From: an uncultured Bacteroidales bacterium
GTDB taxonomy: Bacteria > Bacteroidota > Bacteroidia > Bacteroidales > Bacteroidaceae
Length of the DNA stretch: 58,055 bases
NCBI GenBank assembly: GCA_902778625.1
Contig: CACYYM010000016.1
Location: 1 to 58,055, forward strand
Direction: 5' to 3'
The notes beneath the pieces were generated by a model. It had not been told where the DNA came from. It ran no database searches and worked only from the letters and a program-made list of their open reading frames with translations. Below, one piece after another: positions 8,740 through 18,424 of this stretch (position 1 is its first letter; the number at the start of each line of letters is the position of its first letter). Position numbers and translations under genes: made by a program.

Positions 8740-9234
8740 TTATGCATCTGCGAAAGTTCGTCCGTCGCTCAGGGTGACTTGAAGCTTCGTGTATTCCGAG
8801 TGGAAGTCGTTCCTGAGGCGGTCCAAGTAGCGGCGGCATTCCCAGTGACACATGGGCAGGTCGTGAAGGAGATAATTGCCGCAGGTCTCGGGTGTCGTGG
8901 CTGGAACCTCTGTTTGTGTGAGCATCCATTCCAGGCACTCGATGGTGAGGTGGCGCATGTCCTCAACTGTGTAGGAACCTGTCATGATGATATACATGCC
9001 TGTGAGGCAGCCCATTGGCCCTACATAGACCACATCGTCCTTCGCCTGCGAGTTGCGGAACCACGTCGCCATCAGGTGTTCTATGCTGTGAATGGCAGCA
9101 GGAGCTACAGCAGGTTCTTTGTTGGGTTCGGTGATGCGCAGGTCGAATGTGGTAAATCCCTTATCTACTCGCGACACATAAATGCCGGGCTTGAGATGTG
9201 TGTGGTCGATTGTGAAACTTTGTATGACTTCCAT
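8740..9234 (-). CDS. luxS: S-ribosylhomocysteine lyase LuxS
   Basis: The 164-residue protein is of normal length. It has the metal-binding HSIEH motif (HxxEH) near residues 49-53, the PMGC segment with the catalytic cysteine, and a later GNYLLHDLPMCHWE region. LuxS converts S-ribosylhomocysteine to homocysteine and DPD, the precursor of autoinducer 2, in the activated methyl cycle. It begins 6 bp after the end of the rel gene, so the two are almost certainly co-transcribed from the promoter at 11489-11520. Confidence 0.97.
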   Translation of the reverse strand: MEVIQSFTIDHTHLKPGIYVSRVDKGFTTFDLRITEPNKEPAVAPAAIHSIEHLMATWFRNSQAKDDVVYVGPMGCLTGMYIIMTGSYTVEDMRHLTIECLEWMLTQTEVPATTPETCGNYLLHDLPMCHWECRRYLDRLRNDFHSEYTKLQVTLSDGRTFADA

Positions 9235-9240
9235 GATTGA

Positions 9241-11472
9241 TTAACTTCTTGTGACGTTCTTGACGCCTTTTACGGTTCTGAGTTTCTTGATGAGTTGTTG
9301 GAGGCGGCTTGTATCGTCGAGCATGACGGTAAGCGTGCCGTTGAAGAGTCCGTCGTGGCTGTCGATGCTGATGCTTCGCAACAGGATTTTCTCTTCCTTA
9401 CTTATAACATTAGTAATGTTGTTGACGATGCCAATGTCGTCGTTGCCGATGACGCGAAGTGTGATGGGATACTGGCTGCCACGTTTGCCTGCCCATTTCG
9501 CTTTGACGATTCTGTAACCGAAACGTTGGCGAAGTTGAGGGGCATTGGGACAATCCTCACGATGAATCTTGATGCCGCCACCACTTGTGACAAAGCCAAA
9601 GACGGCGTCGCCATAAACCGGTTGACAGCACTTTGCCATCTGGAAGTCGAGACCCTTGAGGTTCTGGTCTATCACGAGGACATCGCTATGCTCTATTTGT
9701 CGCTTTGCCTTCTCGTCTTCGGGCATCACGAATTGGTCTGCACTCGTTGCTGGAGCAGTCTTTTCGGCTTCTCCATGATCGAAGCGTTGTTGCAGAGCAT
9801 AAGCTTCGAGCACATTATTCATGTCGAGCTTGCCGTCAGCCAAAGCCGCATAAAACTCTGTAACGATTTTGTAGCCCAGTTTCGACATCGTGTGCATCAG
9901 GACAGGCTCCTCGTAGTCGAGCTTCTTGTTCTTCATCTTGCGCTCGAGTTCCTCTTTGGCAAGCAAAGCCTGTCGGCTTTCCATTTCCTTGAGGCTTTGG
10001 CGCACCTTTGCTCTTGCTCGAGTGGTCGTAACGATGTTCAGCCAGTCCTGCTTTGGCGATTGGTTGCTGCTGGTCAGGATTTCGACTTGGTCGCCACTTT
10101 GAAGTTTCTGCCTGATTGTGACGTTCTTGCCACCTATGCGGGCTCCTACGCATTGATTGCCGACCTTCGAATGGATGTGATAGGCGAAGTCGAGGACGGT
10201 GGCTCCCATCGGCAGCTTGAAGATATCGCCCTTGGGGGTGAAGACAAAGACCTCGTCCTCCTTCAGGTCGAGACGGAACTGGTCCATGAGTTGGGCGTCG
10301 TCGTTCGTTTCCAAAGCACTACGCACACCAGCCAGCCAGTCCTCGATGCTGCTTTGGCCACCCTTGATACCCTTGTAGCGCCAATGTGCAGCAAGTCCGT
10401 GCTCGGCAATATCGTCCATCCTTTCGGTTCGTATCTGTACTTCAACCCATTTCTGTTCAGGACCGAGAACGGTGATGTGAAGGCTTTCGTAGCCGTTGCT
10501 CTTAGGTACAGAAAGCCAGTCGCGCATGCGTTTCGGGTTGCTCTGATACATGTCTGTGATGATGCTGAACACTTGCCAGCACTCCATTTTCTCGCGTTCT
10601 GGAGGCGAATCGAGAATGATGCGAATGGCAAATAGGTCATAGACGCCATCCACATCGACGTGCTGCTTCTGCATCTTCTGCCAGATGGAGTGAATGCTCT
10701 TGGTGCGACCCTTCATGTGATAGTGCAGACCTGCAGCTTGGAGTTTCTCGTCGAGGGGTTTCAGGAAGCGTTCGATGTAGGCGTCTCGGCTGCGTTTCGT
10801 CTCGTTGAGTTTCTCCTTGATATGATAATAAGCATCATGTTCGAGGTATTTCAGGCTCAGGTCTTCGAGTTCGCTCTTCAGTTTGTAGAGACCGAGTTTG
10901 TGTGCAAGCGGTGCATAGAGATAAGCGGCTTCCATCGAGACCTGCTTTTGCGCCTCGATGTTCTTTGTATCCTTTATCTGGCGCATGATGCAGACGCGGT
11001 TTGCAATCATGATGAGGATGACGCGCATATCTTCTGCGAAGGTGATGAGCAAGCTGCGGAAGTTTTCGCTTCCCACCGTTGCGCTCTTGGCATAAAGTTC
11101 TCGGATGCGCATCAAGCCATGCAGGATGTGAGCCACTTCGTCGCCGAAGTCTTTCTTGATTTCGTCGATGGATGCTGCCCCGCTCAGGACGGCAGAGTTC
11201 AGGAGCACGCTCAGGATGCTGCTTCTCGAGATGCCGATTTCCTGCCCTACGACGAGTGCAGTCTCCATGTCGCTCAGAATCGGGTTGATGCCGAAAGCGT
11301 CCCTTTGCAGCAAGCCCTTCTCTGCGGCCCGAACCAGGTAGGATTGAATCTTGGCTTCGTCCCCTTCCTCTATGGCTTCGGCAGCAAGCGTAAAGAGTTG
11401 CTTGTGAATGGCCTTCAAGTGTTCCCTTTCTGCGTCAGTAATGAACTTTGCAATCTTCATTTCGCGCGACAT
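9241..11472 (-). CDS. rel: RelA/SpoT-family (p)ppGpp synthetase with a degenerate hydrolase domain
   Basis: The 743-residue protein has the full long-RSH layout: N-terminal HD-type region (about 1-200), synthetase domain (about 240-400), TGS domain (about 415-475) and C-terminal ACT domain. The synthetase retains GRTKSIHSIWQKM, YDLFAIRII and NGYESLHITV. The RMRD motif before it is of the basic RxKD kind found in bifunctional Rel enzymes. The HD region has lost the hydrolase residues: LLHD..ED is replaced by LLNSAVLSG, and the later ADRLHNMRT by ANRVCIMRQ. It is therefore probably a synthetase without hydrolase activity. The promoter lies at 11489-11520, and luxS follows after 6 bp. Confidence 0.93.
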   Translation of the reverse strand: MSREMKIAKFITDAEREHLKAIHKQLFTLAAEAIEEGDEAKIQSYLVRAAEKGLLQRDAFGINPILSDMETALVVGQEIGISRSSILSVLLNSAVLSGAASIDEIKKDFGDEVAHILHGLMRIRELYAKSATVGSENFRSLLITFAEDMRVILIMIANRVCIMRQIKDTKNIEAQKQVSMEAAYLYAPLAHKLGLYKLKSELEDLSLKYLEHDAYYHIKEKLNETKRSRDAYIERFLKPLDEKLQAAGLHYHMKGRTKSIHSIWQKMQKQHVDVDGVYDLFAIRIILDSPPEREKMECWQVFSIITDMYQSNPKRMRDWLSVPKSNGYESLHITVLGPEQKWVEVQIRTERMDDIAEHGLAAHWRYKGIKGGQSSIEDWLAGVRSALETNDDAQLMDQFRLDLKEDEVFVFTPKGDIFKLPMGATVLDFAYHIHSKVGNQCVGARIGGKNVTIRQKLQSGDQVEILTSSNQSPKQDWLNIVTTTRARAKVRQSLKEMESRQALLAKEELERKMKNKKLDYEEPVLMHTMSKLGYKIVTEFYAALADGKLDMNNVLEAYALQQRFDHGEAEKTAPATSADQFVMPEDEKAKRQIEHSDVLVIDQNLKGLDFQMAKCCQPVYGDAVFGFVTSGGGIKIHREDCPNAPQLRQRFGYRIVKAKWAGKRGSQYPITLRVIGNDDIGIVNNITNVISKEEKILLRSISIDSHDGLFNGTLTVMLDDTSRLQQLIKKLRTVKGVKNVTRS

Positions 11473-11488
11473 TATTTTAATTATAGTG

Positions 11489-11520
11489 CAAAAGTACTAA
11501 ATTTTTGCCAAATCACCAAA
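11489..11520 (-). promoter_or_regulatory. Promoter of rel-luxS
   Basis: On the minus strand, TTTG (11520-11517), a spacer of exactly 20 bp and TACTTTTG (11496-11489) match the Bacteroidota consensus TTTG-N19-21-TAnnTTTG. The rel start codon lies 17 bp downstream. Confidence 0.8.
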
Positions 11521-11587
11521 TCCCATCGGAATAAAAGTTTCTCTTCTCAGGCTTCGTCTCCAAACAACCCTCAGTTAAAATCAAAAC

Positions 11588-11653
11588 TTAACACGTTAAG
11601 TTGGCAAACATAACACGTTAAGTTGGCAAACATAGCACGTTAAGTTTGCTGAC
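11588..11653. repeat. Array of three 22-bp dyad repeats between divergent promoters
   Basis: Three 22-bp units begin at 11588, 11610 and 11632, each with the AACACGTTAAGTT core, i.e. the same dyad as at 6093-6202 read on the other strand. The array sits between the rel promoter and the promoter of the secreted protein gene at 11763. Confidence 0.92.
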
Positions 11654-11696
11654 GACGCTGGGGGCGTTTAGAAATATAAATAAATAAGGAAATAAA

Positions 11697-11728
11697 TTTG
11701 GCTTTTTGCTTTTTTCTTCGTAAATTTG
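11697..11728 (+). promoter_or_regulatory. Promoter of the secreted protein gene at 11763
   Basis: TTTG at 11697-11700, a 20-bp spacer and TAAATTTG at 11721-11728 fit the Bacteroidota promoter consensus exactly, 34 bp before the start codon. Confidence 0.8.
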
Positions 11729-11762
11729 CAGGCGAAATGGGTAACTTTAAAAAACAATTGGT

Positions 11763-14486
11763 ATGGCTGAATTTTTACAAACTTTTAAGAGAACTTCTAT
11801 TATTCGTACAGTTCTTTTGTTGCTTGTCTCAATCTTTAGTTTGCAGACAACTCGGGCTCAGGATTTCATTACAGACGTAGTGCTTATTGGTGGTAGCAAA
11901 TCTGAAACGGACGCCCTGAAAGCGGACTACTCAGATCGGGGCTATACGCTTATCAACAAAGACCTGAATGCTGGTGCCGGAGGCGACTACATCTATCTGC
12001 TCTACAGGAAAGGAAGCGTCTTCTCGAACGAGTCTTTCATTACGGATTTCTACATCAAGTCGGGCTCGGGTGCTCCCAATACTATTACGGACGAATGCGG
12101 CATTACATATTATCTTACCCCTTATGATGGCGGCAGTCATTTCAAAGAGCAGAAAGGTGACCTGAATAGTAATACAGGCGCAAACACGGCTTCCATACAT
12201 CTTTATTATACTAAGCAGTACATCAATACCTTCTCTGCCGTCAACAATATCTATTTCAATAGCACAAAAAACGGAGCCGTAGGTGAGAATGGTGACAATT
12301 CTACGGGTTATGACCTGAACAAAGGCTGCGGCTCTCAAAGCGAATACATTTATCTGCACGCCGATAAAGCAGAGATTTTGCCGCTTTCTGGTAGTGGTAC
12401 GGTCAACAATCCTTACTTAATCAACAATACTAACGACTGGAACATCTTCGCCAGAAGAGTTGCTATGGGCCTAGAGCCGACCAAGTATTACAAGCTGAAG
12501 AACGACATCGAGGTTACGACGCAAGCAGGTAATCAGGACAGAGCCTTCTATGGCTGGTTCTACGGCAACGATAAGACCATTACCGTCAACATCAACGGCT
12601 CTGGAATGGGAACGGCTCCTTTCGCAAACATTAACGGCGCGACGATAAGAAATCTGACGGTTCAAGGAACTGTGACGTCTTCGGGCCTGCATTCTTCTGG
12701 CCTTGTAGGCCTTTGTTCGGGTACTAACCCGTCTTACATCATAAACTGCAGAGTGTTGGCAAACGTCAGTGGTACGCAATATGCAGGCGGTATTGTTGGG
12801 CATGGAGGTAATGCAAACCTGACCATGCAGAACTCATATTTCGGCGGTTCAATCAGCGGTTTCTCCAACTATGCAGGAGGCTTGGTAGGTTGGTGCGAAA
12901 ATATGACTCTGACCATGAGGAACTGCATGTTCAAAGGCGCTTTCGCTACAAATCATGGAGGAGCAAAGTTCCATCCTATTGTCTGCAAGAATGGCAGCAG
13001 TACGGTTAATGCTTATCTGAGCAGAACTTTCTATGTGAACAGTAGTGCTCCAACGGACTTGGGCAATGCCTTCGTGCCTGGAGCAGCAGGTGCTCCTGCA
13101 AGCACTTCGAGCGCGGATGGTTGCGATTATGCAGTTGTCCTTGCAGATGGCCAGACCTATTATGCTCCAAGTTATTTCAGCCAAAAGCTGTACTACGCCA
13201 GCGACTTCGAAACCGGTTTGGACGGTTGGACCATAGTTAACGGATATACAACCAATGATCCCTATGGTGCTGGGCCTTCCACAGGTCGAATATGGACGTC
13301 GGATAGCAATTCCGGCTCTAATTCCTTCATTTTCTTCCCCTACAATAATCAGGCCCAAAACCTGGTTTCTCCCGGATTCGATTCCACTTCGCCTGTCAGG
13401 TTGAGTTTCTTTGCGAAAGGAGAAGCCGATCAAAACGTCAGCTTCCAGATTGGCTATTCTAAAACTACAAGCGATATTAACGCTTTCAATTGGACCGATA
13501 CTTATACTGCTCCTCTTTCCGATTGGACTTATGTGTCGGCAGATCTTCCTGCAGGCGTGAAGTATGTCGCAATTAAGGATTTGTATGTAAACGACTATTC
13601 GGAGATGCTTATCGACGATATCAGCGTAGAGGAACTTTATCCCGTCCCCATCAATATCACAATGAGCGACAAGACCGACAATAGCGTCACATTTAGTTGG
13701 GGACAGCCAGATCCTGAAGTCTTGAGCTATACGTGGAAGTATAGAAAGACAAGCAACGCAAACGATTGGATTGGCGGAACCACCACGACCGATACTTCTG
13801 TCACTCTGACTGGATTGGAAGCAGACACAGAATATGTGCTCTATTTGCAAGCCAACTATGGTAACGGTAACAGCAGCAACTTTGTTACCGCCACTTTCTC
13901 TACGCAGAGATCAATGGTAACCCTTCCGCACTTCCAAGATTTCGAAGAAGGCATGAAGGGCTGGAATATAACCCAAGGTGCCGACGGAACAGGCATCACT
14001 ACCGAACTGAGCCATGGAAGCGGCAGTCATAGCTTTGTCTTCGAACCCGGGGATAACTATCAGTATCTCCAGTCACCTCTGTTCGAAGAGGACAGGACAA
14101 TTGATGTCGAGTTCTTCTGCAAAGTGGCAGATGCAGATCATCCGGCATCATTCATCGTAGCGATGTCCGGAATAAATGGTGCAGATATGCAAACCAGTAG
14201 CTTAGTCACCATCGACAAAGCAGGTTGGGGGAAAGCACCACTGCAATTGCCCACCGGAACGAGGTTCTTCTTCATTATATGGATTTCTGGTGACAAACTC
14301 TATATCGACGACATCAGTTTCCATGATTACGACTTCGAGACAGGAATCAAATCCATTGGCGACTATGATGTCTATCCCATCAACTTCAATGGCAATACGC
14401 CCATCTACAACCTCTCTGGTCAGCAACTCAAGGGTCTGCAGAAGGGCATCAACATCATAAATGGCAAGAAAATATTAGTCAAATAA
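11763..14486 (+). CDS. Large secreted surface protein with GLUG-like repeats, jelly-roll modules, fibronectin type III domain and sorting-like C-terminus
   Basis: The 907-residue protein starts with an uncleaved-looking lead followed by a hydrophobic segment ending LQTTRAQ, a typical signal peptide. Around residues 290-400 it carries GLUG-type repeats (YAGGIVGHGG, YAGGLVGWCE). Two modules with DFETGLDGWTIVNG and DFEEGMKGWNITQG resemble cleaved-adhesin / choice-of-anchor beta-sandwiches. Between them lies a fibronectin type III domain (VTFSWGQPDPEVLSYTW, LEADTEYVLYLQANY). The end, IYNLSGQQLKGLQKGINIING, resembles the short C-terminal domains that direct Bacteroidota proteins to the surface (type IX secretion), but this is only a likeness. 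The probable role is adhesion or glycan binding at the cell surface. It has its own promoter, and DUF4301 follows after 3 bp. Confidence 0.75.
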   Translation: MAEFLQTFKRTSIIRTVLLLLVSIFSLQTTRAQDFITDVVLIGGSKSETDALKADYSDRGYTLINKDLNAGAGGDYIYLLYRKGSVFSNESFITDFYIKSGSGAPNTITDECGITYYLTPYDGGSHFKEQKGDLNSNTGANTASIHLYYTKQYINTFSAVNNIYFNSTKNGAVGENGDNSTGYDLNKGCGSQSEYIYLHADKAEILPLSGSGTVNNPYLINNTNDWNIFARRVAMGLEPTKYYKLKNDIEVTTQAGNQDRAFYGWFYGNDKTITVNINGSGMGTAPFANINGATIRNLTVQGTVTSSGLHSSGLVGLCSGTNPSYIINCRVLANVSGTQYAGGIVGHGGNANLTMQNSYFGGSISGFSNYAGGLVGWCENMTLTMRNCMFKGAFATNHGGAKFHPIVCKNGSSTVNAYLSRTFYVNSSAPTDLGNAFVPGAAGAPASTSSADGCDYAVVLADGQTYYAPSYFSQKLYYASDFETGLDGWTIVNGYTTNDPYGAGPSTGRIWTSDSNSGSNSFIFFPYNNQAQNLVSPGFDSTSPVRLSFFAKGEADQNVSFQIGYSKTTSDINAFNWTDTYTAPLSDWTYVSADLPAGVKYVAIKDLYVNDYSEMLIDDISVEELYPVPINITMSDKTDNSVTFSWGQPDPEVLSYTWKYRKTSNANDWIGGTTTTDTSVTLTGLEADTEYVLYLQANYGNGNSSNFVTATFSTQRSMVTLPHFQDFEEGMKGWNITQGADGTGITTELSHGSGSHSFVFEPGDNYQYLQSPLFEEDRTIDVEFFCKVADADHPASFIVAMSGINGADMQTSSLVTIDKAGWGKAPLQLPTGTRFFFIIWISGDKLYIDDISFHDYDFETGIKSIGDYDVYPINFNGNTPIYNLSGQQLKGLQKGINIINGKKILVK

Positions 14487-14489
14487 ACT

Positions 14490-16013
14490 ATGTTCAGCAA
14501 AGAAGACATTCTGCAGATCCAGCAGAAAGGCATGAGTGAAGCGCAGATTGAAGCGCAGTTAGAGTGTTTCCGCAAAGGTTTCGACTTCCTCAAACTGAAG
14601 GGAGCTGCTGCCGTTGGTGATGGCATCGTGGCTCCTTCGGAAGACGAAGCAGAGGCTTACATCAAGGCTTGGAACGACTATAAGGCAGAAGGACATAATA
14701 TTACCAAGTTCGTGCCTGCAAGCGGTGCTGCAAGCCGTATGTTCAAGAATATGTTCGAGTTCCTCGATGCTGATTACGAGGTGCCCACGACGGACTTCGA
14801 GAAGGCGTTCTTCGCCCACATACATTACTTCGCTTTCTTCGACGCCCTCAACGACGCTTGTTTCCTGAACGAAGGCAAGGGCGTGGATGCACTCATCGAA
14901 GAAGGCGAATACAAGGCTGTGGTTGCAAACATGCTTGGCGAAGAAGGCTTGAACTATGGTCAGCTGCCAAAGGGCTTGTTGCAGTTCCATAGCTATGACG
15001 ATTGTGCAAAAACGCCTGTCGAGGAACATCTCACGGAAGCAGCACTCTATGCAAGCAGTAGGGGAGAGGCGGAAGTGCATTTTACGGTTAGCTCAGAGCA
15101 CAGAAAGCTCTTTGAAGAGCTCATCGAACGTGTTGTTCCTGAGGCTCAGCAGAAGTTCAAGATTACTTATAAGGTAAGCTTGAGCGAGCAGAAGCCAAGC
15201 ACGGACACTATTGCCGTGAACATGGACAACACGCCTTTCCGCACCTCTGATGGCAAGCTACTGTTCCGTCCTGGTGGGCATGGTGCGCTCATCGAGAATC
15301 TCAACGACTTGAAGAGCGACATTGTCTTCATCAAGAACATCGATAATGTTGTGCCAGACCGCTTGAAGGGCGATACGGTCTTCTGGAAGCAAGTCATCGC
15401 TGGTGTGCTTGTTGATGCGCAAAAGAAGGTATTCGGTTACCTGCGTTTGCTCGATAGCGGCAAGTTCAATCACGACGACCTCGAGGACATCATCCGCTTC
15501 GTTCGCCACACCCTTTGCTGCGATGTGCCCAACCTCAAGAACATGGAAGATACAGAGCTGCATGTCTTCTTGAAGAACAAGCTCAACAGGCCTATTCGCG
15601 TCTGTGGTGTCGTGAAGAACGTTGGCGAGCCTGGTGGCGGTCCGTTCCTTGCCTACAACCCCGATGGTAGCATCTCGTTGCAGATATTGGAGAGCAGCCA
15701 GATTGACAAGAACAATGCTGAGTACATGAAGATGTTCACGCAGGGCACACACTTCAATCCTGTTGACCTCGTCTGTGCCATTCGTAACTATAAGGGCGAG
15801 AAGTTCAACTTGCCCGACTTTGTTGACCCAGCTACAGGCTTCATCTCCTATAAGAGCAAAGATGGCAAGGAACTGAAAGCTTTGGAGCTTCCAGGTCTTT
15901 GGAATGGCGCTATGAGCGACTGGAACACCATCATGGTTGAGGTGCCTTTGACGACCTTCAATCCCGTCAAGACAGTCAACGATTTACTGAGGCCACAGCA
16001 TCAGAAGGAGTAG
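14490..16013 (+). CDS. DUF4301 family protein
   Basis: The 507-residue cytoplasmic protein has the hallmarks of DUF4301: ITKFVPASGAASRMFKNMFE near residue 70, FRPGGHGALIENLN, FIKNIDNVVPDRLK and VKNVGEPGGGPFLAYN. The family has been compared to UDP-sugar pyrophosphorylases because of these Gly-rich and Lys/Asn-containing loops, but the reaction is not known. No signal peptide or membrane segment is seen. It starts 3 bp after the stop of the secreted protein gene, so both are probably one transcript. The 3' side is a heptamer array. Confidence 0.85.
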   Translation: MFSKEDILQIQQKGMSEAQIEAQLECFRKGFDFLKLKGAAAVGDGIVAPSEDEAEAYIKAWNDYKAEGHNITKFVPASGAASRMFKNMFEFLDADYEVPTTDFEKAFFAHIHYFAFFDALNDACFLNEGKGVDALIEEGEYKAVVANMLGEEGLNYGQLPKGLLQFHSYDDCAKTPVEEHLTEAALYASSRGEAEVHFTVSSEHRKLFEELIERVVPEAQQKFKITYKVSLSEQKPSTDTIAVNMDNTPFRTSDGKLLFRPGGHGALIENLNDLKSDIVFIKNIDNVVPDRLKGDTVFWKQVIAGVLVDAQKKVFGYLRLLDSGKFNHDDLEDIIRFVRHTLCCDVPNLKNMEDTELHVFLKNKLNRPIRVCGVVKNVGEPGGGPFLAYNPDGSISLQILESSQIDKNNAEYMKMFTQGTHFNPVDLVCAIRNYKGEKFNLPDFVDPATGFISYKSKDGKELKALELPGLWNGAMSDWNTIMVEVPLTTFNPVKTVNDLLRPQHQKE

Positions 16014-16018
16014 TTTTT

Positions 16019-16096
16019 CGTTTACGGTTTACGGTTTACGGTTTACTGTTTACCGTTTACCGTTTACGGTTTACAGTTTACCGTTTACGGTTACAA
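16019..16096. repeat. Heptamer array (GTTTACn) before fhs
   Basis: About eleven tandem units of the form GTTTAC+any base fill the whole gap between the DUF4301 gene and the fhs start. The same family dominates the intergenic DNA at 41.2-45.8 kb. Confidence 0.92.
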
Positions 16097-16100
16097 TTTA

Positions 16101-17786
16101 ATGAAATTCGGGATAATGAAAACAGACATTGAAATAGCGCGGGAAACGCCGTTGCTTCCTATTGCAGAGATTGCTGGGAGGCTCGGTATTCCTGCAGATA
16201 AGATAGAACCTTACGGACGATACACAGCGAAGGTTCCTGAGTCGCTTATCGACGACAACAAAGTAAAGCAGCACAAGCTCATCCTCGTTACGGCCATCAC
16301 GCCCACGAAGGCAGGCATCGGGAAGACTACGGTCAGCGTGGGTCTCGCTCTTGGCATGAACCGCATCGGAAAGAAGACCATCGTGGCTCTTCGTGAGCCT
16401 TCGCTCGGACCTTGTTTCGGCATGAAGGGCGGAGCCGCTGGTGGTGGCTATGCTCAGGTGCTGCCGATGGACAAGATTAACCTGCACTTCACAGGCGATT
16501 TCCATGCTGTAACGACCGCTCACAACATGATTGCGGCCTTGCTCGACAACTACATCTATCAGCATCGCGAAGAAGGCTTTGCCATGAAGGAAGTGCTGTG
16601 GAAACGCGTCCTCGACGTCAACGACCGCAACCTCCGTTATATCGTGACGGGACTTGGAGCGAAGACCAATGGTGTGACGATGGAGAGTGGCTTCGACATC
16701 ACGCCTGCGAGCGAGATTATGGCAATTCTTTGCCTTGCGAAAGACTTGAAGGATTTGCGTCGAAGGATTGAAAACATCCTGCTTGGAACGACCATCGAGG
16801 GCAAGCCCTTTCGTGTGAAAGACCTTGGCATTGCTGGCTCGATCTGTGTTCTCTTGAAGGATGCACTCCATCCTAACCTTGTACAGACAACGGAGCAGAC
16901 GCCTGCCTTTGTGCATGGAGGTCCGTTCGCTAACATTGCACACGGTTGCAATAGTGCTCTTGCCACTCGTCTGGCACTTACCTTTGGCGATTATGTCATC
17001 ACAGAGGCTGGCTTTGGAGCTGACCTTGGAGCTGAGAAGTTCTTCGACATCAAATGCCGAAAGAACGGACTTCAGCCGGCTTTGACCGTCCTTGTTGCTT
17101 CCACGCAAGGCCTCAAGTTGCATGGTGGCGTGCCTGAAGCCAACATCAAGGCGCCCAATCAGGACGGGCTTCGCGAGGGCTTGAAGAATCTCGACAAGCA
17201 TATTGCCAACCTGAAACGCTTCGGGCAGAGTGTGGTGGTTTGCTTCAACCGTTTCGACTTCGATACCGACGACGAAATAGAGCTTTGCCGCCTTCATTGC
17301 AAAGTGTTGGGCGTGGGCTTTGCCGTCAACAATGCCTTCAGCGAAGGTGGCAAGGGAGCTGAGGAGTTGGCCCGACTCGTGGTTGATACCATCGAGCACA
17401 AACCAAGCAAGCCCTTGCAATATTGCTATCCAGATGAGGCTTCCATCGAAGAGAAGGCTGAGGCTGTTGCCACGAAGATTTACGGTGCAGACGGTGTCGT
17501 CTTCAGTCCTGCAGCCCGTAAGATGATAGACAAAGTCAACGAGATGGGCATTAGTCATTATCCCATCTGCATCGCCAAGACGCAGTTCTCGTTCTCGGCT
17601 GACGCGAAGGCTTATGGAGTGCCGACGGGTTTCAAGATCAACATCCGCGACATCGTCATCAACTGCGGAGCGGAGATGATAGTCCTTATTGCAGGCGACA
17701 TCATGCGAATGCCGGGCTTGCCCAAGAGCCCTCAGGCAGAGCGAATCGACCTCACTCCGGAAGGTGAAATCGACGGCCTGTCGTAA
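16101..17786 (+). CDS. fhs: Formate--tetrahydrofolate ligase
   Basis: The 561-residue protein has the P-loop [12 protein letters not shown] at about 72-83 and the signatures [19 protein letters not shown] and [13 protein letters not shown]. It condenses formate and tetrahydrofolate to 10-formyl-THF with ATP, feeding one-carbon metabolism. Two ATG codons are possible, at 16101 and 16116; the second gives MKTDIEIAR, which looks like the usual family start. The start region abuts a heptamer array, so the promoter is not visible; it may depend on upstream transcription. A weak hairpin follows at 17835-17862. Confidence 0.96.
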   Translation: MKFGIMKTDIEIARETPLLPIAEIAGRLGIPADKIEPYGRYTAKVPESLIDDNKVKQHKLILVTAITPTKAGIGKTTVSVGLALGMNRIGKKTIVALREPSLGPCFGMKGGAAGGGYAQVLPMDKINLHFTGDFHAVTTAHNMIAALLDNYIYQHREEGFAMKEVLWKRVLDVNDRNLRYIVTGLGAKTNGVTMESGFDITPASEIMAILCLAKDLKDLRRRIENILLGTTIEGKPFRVKDLGIAGSICVLLKDALHPNLVQTTEQTPAFVHGGPFANIAHGCNSALATRLALTFGDYVITEAGFGADLGAEKFFDIKCRKNGLQPALTVLVASTQGLKLHGGVPEANIKAPNQDGLREGLKNLDKHIANLKRFGQSVVVCFNRFDFDTDDEIELCRLHCKVLGVGFAVNNAFSEGGKGAEELARLVVDTIEHKPSKPLQYCYPDEASIEEKAEAVATKIYGADGVVFSPAARKMIDKVNEMGISHYPICIAKTQFSFSADAKAYGVPTGFKINIRDIVINCGAEMIVLIAGDIMRMPGLPKSPQAERIDLTPEGEIDGLS

Positions 17787-17834
17787 CTGGCTGTATGACG
17801 AGCGAATTTCAGTAAGTCAAATCTTTTCTTTTGG

Positions 17835-17862
17835 ATAGGGATGCGCCGCTGCGTGTCCCTAT
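17835..17862 (+). terminator. Possible terminator after fhs
   Basis: ATAGGGA (17835-17841) pairs with TCCCTAT (17856-17862), and further pairing is possible in the GC-rich loop. The 3' side is only moderately T-rich, so efficiency is uncertain. Confidence 0.4.
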
Positions 17863-17883
17863 TTCATATATTGTGGTGAGTAA

Positions 17884-17971
17884 GCAAACTTAATCTGTCA
17901 AGTAGAGCAACTTGGCGTGTCGAATTGCGCACTTCGACGTGCTGAGTCTGCAAACTTGGCGTGTTGTCTTT
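17884..17971. repeat. Degenerate array of four 22-bp units
   Basis: Units start at 17884, 17906, 17928 and 17950. They are diverged in sequence but keep the 22-bp phase and a GTG/CGTG centre with the preceding (G)CAAACTT-like edge. It belongs to the same family as the arrays at 6093 and 33953, in the 638-bp gene-free stretch between fhs and rpsA. Confidence 0.75.
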
Positions 17972-18057
17972 TGATTGACGATACAAAGGTACAACAGCGG
18001 CGTTGCGGTCTACGAATTTTCGAGTAACTTTTTCACGACTCAGACAGTTTTTCGAGT

Positions 18058-18208
18058 GGTGTCATGGTGTCATGGTGTCATGGTGTCATGGTGTCATTAA
18101 GCATTTTGAACTTCGAAAAAGTTTTAAATTATATATATATATAATTTAACTTCAAAATGCCCTTTCCTATCAGAAATCGTTAATGACACTTTGACACCGT
18201 GACACCGA
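18058..18208. repeat. Nested inverted repeat (about 150 bp) with 8-bp direct repeats and a 26-bp perfect AT palindrome
   Basis: The left side has about five tandem GTGTCATG units, then GGTGTCATTAA, then GCATTTTGAA (18101-18110). The centre (18124-18149) is a perfect 26-bp A/T palindrome. The right side answers with TTCAAAATGC (18151-18160), TTAATGACAC (18180-18189) and GACACC repeats to about 18206. The whole can fold into one long interrupted hairpin or cruciform. No ORF is present. The remaining DNA up to the rpsA promoter shows no other structure. Confidence 0.8.
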
Positions 18209-18327
18209 GGTGGTGGCGATATAACCACCAATACACTAGAAGTGCAAAATCACCCATTTCATCGGCGTTTCACACCCTAAGTTGGAAATGATTCAATGGA
18301 GCGTGGAACATTTTTTCTGCGCCTTTG

Positions 18328-18359
18328 TTTGGCAGTTTCGGAAAATTGTTGTACCTTTG
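18328..18359 (+). promoter_or_regulatory. Promoter of rpsA
   Basis: TTTG at 18328-18331, a 20-bp spacer and TACCTTTG at 18352-18359 match the Bacteroidota consensus. A leader of about 60 nt, AT-rich and without obvious structure, precedes the ATG. Confidence 0.8.
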
Positions 18360-18424
18360 CCGCGCAAAAATTGATTTTGCACAAGCGATAATTAACTTTA
18401 ATTACTAACTTTTAATTAATCTGT

